The notes under the pieces are model-generated. The model was not told where the DNA came from. It was given only the letters and a program-made list of their open reading frames with translations, and made no database searches. The translations under genes and the position numbers were made by a program. Shown piece after piece: positions 63,196-64,000 of a DNA stretch of 64,000 bases (within the stretch, counting starts at the first letter, position 1; every line of letters starts with the position of its first letter). The stretch is taken from contig CAIQHG010000034.1 in the NCBI GenBank assembly GCA_903871545.1, positions 1 through 64,000 of the forward strand. The letters are read 5' to 3'. This stretch comes from an uncultured Burkholderiales bacterium (lineage in GTDB: Bacteria > Pseudomonadota > Gammaproteobacteria > Burkholderiales > Burkholderiaceae_C).

Positions 63196-64000
63196 TTAAA
63201 TGACTTTTGCACGCATTAAATCATTTGTATTTAATGCACCTATCAACACCTGTGTTTCATCAACAACTAGCAAGGTATTAATTCTTAACTTTTCCATCTT
63301 ACCGACAACGTCGACAGCTAGAGATGTTTGAGATATTGTCTGCGGGTTTTTCTGCATTATGTCTTTGGCCAATAACTCCTTAAGCGACCCCCCCTTTTCT
63401 ATTAGTCGCCGCAAATCACCATCCGTGAAAATCCCGCAAGGTCTTCCTAAATCATCGACAACAGCCGTAACACCAAGCCCTTTTTTGCTCATCTCGCTTA
63501 AAAGCTCATTCATGGTTGCAGTTAATCCTACACGGGGGATCTGCTCTTTTTTCCTCATGATATCTGAAACATGAGTCAATAACTTGCGCCCTAGTGCACC
63601 TGCTGGATGGGACTTTGCAAAGTCTTCTGATTTGAACCCCCTCGCATCTAACAACACCACGGCGAGAGCGTCCCCAATAGCTAATTGGGCAGTTGTGCTG
63701 GCTGTGGGGGCAAGGTTTAGGGGACACGCCTCTTTTTTTACGCTGCAGTCAATTGCAATCGTTGACTCTTTTCCGAGGGTTGAGTCTAAATTGCCTGTAA
63801 TCGCAATCAATGGCACGCCCAAGCGTTTAATCAACGGGATTAGCTTGGTTATCTCCTCCGTTTCCCCGCTGTTTGATAAAGCAATCACAACATCATTAGA
63901 AGTTATCATCCCGAAATCTCCATGGCTGGCCTCAGCTGGGTGGACGAACATAGCAGGGCTTCCTGTCGAGGCAAGAGTTGCTGCGATTTTTGAAGCAATG
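63196..64000 (-). CDS. kdsD: Arabinose-5-phosphate isomerase, N-terminus beyond window edge
   Basis: STGSPAMFVHPAEASHGDFGMI reads through 64000; SIS domain plus two CBS domains. Confidence 0.95.
   Translation of the reverse strand, partial: IASKIAATLASTGSPAMFVHPAEASHGDFGMITSNDVVIALSNSGETEEITKLIPLIKRLGVPLIAITGNLDSTLGKESTIAIDCSVKKEACPLNLAPTASTTAQLAIGDALAVVLLDARGFKSEDFAKSHPAGALGRKLLTHVSDIMRKKEQIPRVGLTATMNELLSEMSKKGLGVTAVVDDLGRPCGIFTDGDLRRLIEKGGSLKELLAKDIMQKNPQTISQTSLAVDVVGKMEKLRINTLLVVDETQVLIGALNTNDLMRAKVI

Overview
This 64 kb window is a gene-dense stretch of a bacterial chromosome. Gene content and order (split metH, metX-metW, the kdsD-kdsC-lptC order, MreBCD/PBP2, a P-II gene beside a TorF-type porin) suggest a low-GC betaproteobacterium, probably Burkholderiales; this is inference, not a database result. 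I support about 66 protein genes. They include the str/S10 ribosomal block on the minus strand (rpsL-rpsG-fusA-tuf-rpsJ-rplCDWB-rpsS-rplV-rpsC-rplP-rpmC-rpsQ), cell-shape genes, gatCAB, pyrE/xth, waaF/ilvE/radA, ssb, glnK-type P-II, a two-gene methionine synthase, pckG, rsmA-surA-lptD, metXW and kdsD-kdsC-lptC. I found no rRNA, tRNA, CRISPR, IS element or prophage. The main interest is in short intergenic regions: (1) a sequence matching the SAH riboswitch architecture between the two metH genes, with a mutually exclusive hairpin over the metH2 Shine-Dalgarno; (2) an 8-bp hairpin over the Shine-Dalgarno of a glycine-rich RRM protein, a possible RNA thermosensor; (3) a near-palindrome that supplies Shine-Dalgarno sequences to pyrE and xth on opposite strands with 14 nt between start codons; (4) an overlapping terminator and promoter between rpsJ and rplC; (5) an unannotated 48-aa membrane microprotein whose promoter spacer is a 12-bp palindrome; (6) a possible AUU start codon that gives an M48 protease its signal peptide. 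All regulatory claims come from reading the sequence and need computational and experimental checks.
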